Below are positions 45,065 through 47,865 of a stretch of DNA of 47,865 nucleotides, piece by piece. The stretch's first letter is position 1; each line of letters opens with the position of its first letter. The stretch lies in assembly GCA_029060545.1 (NCBI GenBank), contig JAIDTT010000081.1, forward strand, positions 47,757 through 95,621, in the 5' to 3' direction. Origin of the DNA: Paramuribaculum sp. GTDB taxonomy: Bacteria; Bacteroidota; Bacteroidia; Bacteroidales; Muribaculaceae. A program made the position numbers and the translations under genes. The notes beneath the pieces were generated by a model. It worked only from the letters and a program-made list of their open reading frames with translations. It was not told the origin of the DNA and made no database searches.

Positions 45065-45901
45065 CTATTGGTTTAATGGCAGACGCACAACGGCTGCTCT
45101 GCACCCCGATATTGCCGATTTGGCAGCCCGGGCACTCTCCTCGCTCTCGAATATGCCATACACTGCGGAGCCGGAGCCGGAGAGCGACGAGTATAGGGCG
45201 CCGGCATCGTACATCACAGCCTTCAGCTGCGGTATCACAGGGTATTTAGCCGATAAGGAATCCTCGAAATCGTTGTGAAGCAGTTCGCTCCATCGCTCGA
45301 TAGGCTGCGCAATCACTTCGCGCAGAGAGTGGTCGGGTACCCGCGGAGTGGTGCCGCGATATGCTTCTGCGGTGGATATATGTACGTCAGGCTTTACGAT
45401 TAGCACCCATTTCCCCGCAATCTGAGGAATAGCTATGGGCTCCATCACGATGCCTGTACCGGTGCATATCATCGGACGATTGTAGACGAAAAACGGGCAG
45501 TCAGAGCCGAGACGCGCGGCATACTCAGCCAATTCTGTATCCGTGATCCCCAGATTACATACCGCATTGATAGCGCGCAGGGTGAATGCTGCGTCGGCCG
45601 AACCGCCCCCGAGACCTGCTCCCGAGGGTACACATTTTTCCAGATATATGTCGAGTGGTGGGAGAGTGTAGTCCGTTGCAAGCAGCCGCTGGGCTCTCAT
45701 TATGAGATTGTCGTCCGGAGCGCAGTCGAGCTGTATGCCCGATTGGGTGAGGGTTGTCTGATCAGACTGGGAGCGCACCACTTCCAGCACGTCTGACCAT
45801 CCTACCGGCACCATACAGGTTTCTATCTCATGGAAGCCGGATGGAAGGCGTCGGAGGATATTGAGGCCAAGATTGATTTTGGCACCGGGAAATACTACCA
45901 T
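45065..45901 (-). CDS. ispE: 4-diphosphocytidyl-2-C-methyl-D-erythritol kinase
   Basis: The 278-aa GHMP kinase phosphorylates CDP-methylerythritol in the non-mevalonate isoprenoid pathway, downstream of Dxs (9122). It starts MVVFPGAKINLGLNILRRLPSGFHEIET, has the ATP-binding VPSGAGLGGGSADAAFTLRA, and ends with the third GHMP motif SLSGSGSAVYGIF. Length is typical. It is divergent from dnaB and upstream of grpE on the same strand, with a 102-bp gap. Confidence 0.95.
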   Translation of the reverse strand: MVVFPGAKINLGLNILRRLPSGFHEIETCMVPVGWSDVLEVVRSQSDQTTLTQSGIQLDCAPDDNLIMRAQRLLATDYTLPPLDIYLEKCVPSGAGLGGGSADAAFTLRAINAVCNLGITDTELAEYAARLGSDCPFFVYNRPMICTGTGIVMEPIAIPQIAGKWVLIVKPDVHISTAEAYRGTTPRVPDHSLREVIAQPIERWSELLHNDFEDSLSAKYPVIPQLKAVMYDAGALYSSLSGSGSAVYGIFESEESARAAKSAISGCRAAVVRLPLNQ

Positions 45902-45961
45902 TGTTGAAAACGTGTAAATATCCTTTTAGATTATCGGAGAGCGAAGTTACGAAAAATATCC

Positions 45962-45969
45962 TAATTTTG
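45962..45969 (+). promoter_or_regulatory. Candidate -7 box of dnaB
   Basis: TAATTTTG stands 28 bp before the dnaB ATG. I see no clear TTG at the right distance upstream, so the call is tentative. Confidence 0.45.
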
Positions 45970-45997
45970 CTGTCACAATCATCAACTACATTACCCT

Positions 45998-47536
45998 ATG
46001 CCTACACCCACACCCGGCCGCAAGAGCGGAAAAGATCAGCAGATGTACGACTACGGCGGTCGTCAACTCCCACAGGACAAGGAACTTGAAGCAGCAGTGC
46101 TCGGCGCCCTGATGCTTGAGAAGGATGCTTATACCGTGGTGTGCGACATCCTCAAGGCCGAATGTTTCTACGAGCCCGCCAACCGCAAGATATATGAAGC
46201 TATACAGACGCTCGGCGCCGCCCAGCAGCCTATCGATATGCTCACCGTCACCGAGCAGCTCCGCCACAATGGCACGCTCGAAGAGGTGGGTGGCCCCGTA
46301 TATGTGGCCGATCTCACTTCGCGCGTGGCTTCGGGCGCACACGTGGAGTATCACTCGCGCATCGTGGCGCAGAAGTATCTTGCGCGTGAATTGATCAGCT
46401 TCGCATCCGAGATCGAGAAGAAGGCGTTCGACGAATCCAACGACGTTGATGACCTCATGCAGGAAGCCGAAGGCCGTATCTTCGAGATATCGCAGCGCAA
46501 TGTGAAGAAGGATGTCACGCAGATCGACCCCGTGATCGGTCAGGCCATTGAGCAGATTCAGTCGGCTGCCAACCGTGCATCCGGTCTCAGCGGTCTGGAG
46601 ACTGGTTTCCACAAGCTCGACAAACTCACATCCGGCTGGCAGAATTCCGACCTTATTATTATAGCAGCACGTCCGGCTGTGGGTAAGACGGCGTTTGTGC
46701 TCTCTATGGCCAAGAATATGGCTGTTAACTACAATCTGCCCACCGCCATCTTCTCGCTTGAAATGTCAAACCTTCAGCTTGTCAACCGTCTGGTGAGCAA
46801 CGTGTGCGAATTGCCGAGTGAGAAAATCAAGAGTGGTCAGCTCACACCGATGGAGTGGGATCAGCTGATGGCCCGTATCAAGCACCTCTACGGCGCTCCG
46901 CTCTATATCGACGATACCCCATCGCTTTCCATTTTCGAACTTCGCACCAAAGCACGCCGATTGGTGCGGGAGCACAACGTCCGAATCCTTATCATCGACT
47001 ACCTCCAGCTGATGAATGCATCCGGTATGAAGTTCGGATCCCGCGAGCAGGAGGTGAGTATGATATCGCGCTCGCTCAAGCAGTTGGCAAAAGAGCTGAA
47101 TATTCCTATCATCGCCCTGTCGCAGCTCAACCGAAGCGTTGAATCCCGCGGCGACTCCAAAGAAGGCAAGCGTCCGCAGCTCTCCGACCTCCGTGAATCC
47201 GGCGCGATAGAGCAGGATGCCGATATCGTATGCTTCATCCATCGTCCCGAATACTATCTGCGTTCGGGTCGCGACGCACAGGATCGTGATATTCGCGGCC
47301 TGGCCGAATTTATTGTGGCCAAGCACCGTAGCGGTCGTGTCGACGATGTCGAGCTCCGATTTAAAGCCGAGTATGCGCGATTTGAAAACTGGGACGACGG
47401 CACCGAGGCAGTGCCGCAGGGCTTCGTCTCCGTAGAGTCGAGTCTCAATGGCGAGACAGTGACCACCGACACCCCCTTCAGCGGTGGCTCCGCCGACTTC
47501 CTCTCTGGCCCTGATACCGCCCCCACCCCCTTCTAA
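45998..47536 (+). CDS. dnaB: Replicative DNA helicase DnaB
   Basis: The 512-aa helicase has an N-terminal DnaB domain (LPQDKELEAAVLGALMLEKDAY, about 20-125), a linker and a RecA-like C-terminal domain with Walker A IIAARPAVGKTAFVLS, the SLEMSNLQLVNRL segment, Walker B ILIIDYLQLM, SRSLKQLAKELNIPIIALSQLNR and the conserved SDLRESGAIEQDADIV. It unwinds the replication fork as a hexamer. No intein is present. A short acidic-Thr/Ser tail follows the core. Confidence 0.96.
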   Translation: MPTPTPGRKSGKDQQMYDYGGRQLPQDKELEAAVLGALMLEKDAYTVVCDILKAECFYEPANRKIYEAIQTLGAAQQPIDMLTVTEQLRHNGTLEEVGGPVYVADLTSRVASGAHVEYHSRIVAQKYLARELISFASEIEKKAFDESNDVDDLMQEAEGRIFEISQRNVKKDVTQIDPVIGQAIEQIQSAANRASGLSGLETGFHKLDKLTSGWQNSDLIIIAARPAVGKTAFVLSMAKNMAVNYNLPTAIFSLEMSNLQLVNRLVSNVCELPSEKIKSGQLTPMEWDQLMARIKHLYGAPLYIDDTPSLSIFELRTKARRLVREHNVRILIIDYLQLMNASGMKFGSREQEVSMISRSLKQLAKELNIPIIALSQLNRSVESRGDSKEGKRPQLSDLRESGAIEQDADIVCFIHRPEYYLRSGRDAQDRDIRGLAEFIVAKHRSGRVDDVELRFKAEYARFENWDDGTEAVPQGFVSVESSLNGETVTTDTPFSGGSADFLSGPDTAPTPF

Positions 47537-47600
47537 TCCATTAATTCTTCTCTCCTATCCTTAGCGGAGTAGGTTGCAAAATTTTTTTTAAAAATATGTG

Positions 47601-47629
47601 TTGGCCGGCCAAAACCGGCCTTAACTTTG
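47601..47629 (+). promoter_or_regulatory. Promoter with an inverted repeat between its two boxes
   Basis: TTG (47601-47603), 18 bp, TAACTTTG (47622-47629). The spacer is almost filled by GGCCGG (47603-47608) and its inverse CCGGCC (47615-47620), a likely operator or hairpin. It drives the partial gene at 47775. Confidence 0.6.
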
Positions 47630-47676
47630 TCCCCGCAAACCAAAAATCCAACCGACGTATAGCGTCAGCCCGGGAT

Positions 47677-47709
47677 CGGAGGCTACAGCGCCGTAGGCGC
47701 CTGCCTCCG
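47677..47709 (+). other. GC-rich hairpin in the leader of the last gene
   Basis: CGGAGGC (47677-47683) pairs with GCCTCCG (47703-47709) and, inside it, GCGCC (47688-47692) with GGCGC (47696-47700). A smaller GACG/CGTC hairpin precedes it near 47654-47665. The pair may modulate expression; there is no T-run, so it is not a clear terminator. Confidence 0.6.
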
Positions 47710-47735
47710 CCCCCCTCAAAATCCTAAAAATCAAT

Positions 47736-47763
47736 CGTGCATTGTGCATTGTGCATCGTGCAT
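47736..47763 (+). repeat. Four tandem heptamers YGTGCAT
   Basis: CGTGCAT, TGTGCAT, TGTGCAT, CGTGCAT follow each other without gap, ending 11 bp before the ATG at 47775. Unit number could vary by slippage. Confidence 0.85.
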
Positions 47764-47774
47764 CCAATAATACT

Positions 47775-47865
47775 ATGCCACATACATATTACTTCCGCCA
47801 ATTCCTCGGCGAGCCCCTGCCACCCGAACTCCGACGCCTCTTCTCCAACCTCGAGCTGTGGCGCC
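47775..47865 (+). CDS. N-terminus of an unidentified protein, truncated by window edge
   Basis: An ATG at 47775 opens a frame of 30 codons to the end of the window: MPHTYYFRQFLGEPLPPELR followed by RLFSNLELWR. There is no signal peptide. A promoter, hairpin and repeat lie upstream, supporting a real gene. Too little is visible to name it. Confidence 0.55.
   Translation, partial: MPHTYYFRQFLGEPLPPELRRLFSNLELWR

Noticed and set aside
1-47865. tRNA, rRNA, CRISPR array, insertion sequence or integrase
   Set aside because: I looked for T-loop motifs, regularly spaced repeats, and transposase or recombinase signatures on both strands and saw none.

Overview
The window looks like chromosomal DNA of a Bacteroidales bacterium, most likely a gut Muribaculaceae or close relative (inference). 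The signs are many TAnnTTTG -7 boxes with a TTG or TTTG about 19-20 bp upstream, no Shine-Dalgarno sequences, glycan-degrading lipoproteins and secreted enzymes (GH92, GH2), a eukaryote-like GT3 glycogen synthase next to GT35 phosphorylase, a malic enzyme-phosphotransacetylase fusion, bL31 type B, and secreted proteins ending in a Bacteroidetes-type C-terminal module. Most of the window is ordinary housekeeping and accessory metabolism.

Layout. 1-3007: two divergent surface or secreted protein genes (a Big2 lipoprotein running off the left edge and a 433-aa secreted protein). 3032-10917: a tight minus-strand run dxs-maeB-alkaline phosphatase-metallophosphoesterase-SPOR lipoprotein-ilvA. 11019-15403: DEAD-box helicase, small secreted protein, GH2. 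15447-17648: a secreted-protein cassette. 17672-20995: rpmE2, a biotin-dependent carboxylase/decarboxylase alpha subunit and a META-domain lipoprotein on the minus strand. 21107-25342: two-part chromate transporter, folC, overlapping antisense ridA, and a YihY/BrkB membrane protein. 25311-32550: GH92 mannosidase, clpP-clpX-recQ-ftsE. 32547-34706: agmatine-to-putrescine genes. 34842-37315: lipoprotein, hydrolase, superoxide dismutase. 37312-41700: glycogen synthase and phosphorylase. 41738-42977: AT-rich cassette with two small secreted proteins. 43127-47865: dnaJ, grpE, ispE, dnaB and the start of an unknown gene.

The main discovery is a structured 5'-leader RNA present four times (758-1011 minus, 1428-1648 plus, 15538-15786 plus, 41808-41975 plus). 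All four copies share one architecture: an outer closing stem P1, three nested stems P2, P3 and P4, and a pseudoknot. The 5' strand of the pseudoknot directly abuts the 3' strand of P4, and its 3' strand starts exactly one base after P2. Stem sequences differ among copies while pairing is kept, and the joining segments are conserved (AAA between P2 and P3 in all four; TTTCAA-like between P3 and P4; GCCT on the return side of P3/P2 in three of four). Each copy lies downstream of a clear promoter and ends 52-57 nt before the start codon of a gene for an exported protein. I do not recognise it as a named RNA family. I infer a cis-acting mRNA element dedicated to envelope or secreted proteins; its function is unknown.

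Other points of interest are a 16-bp inverted repeat before a small secreted-protein gene, unusual repeats between the two divergent cassettes at the left end, a DnaJ lacking one zinc-binding cysteine, a helicase mRNA that appears leaderless, and a 47-bp antisense overlap between folC and ridA. I found no tRNA, rRNA, CRISPR array, transposase or integrase.
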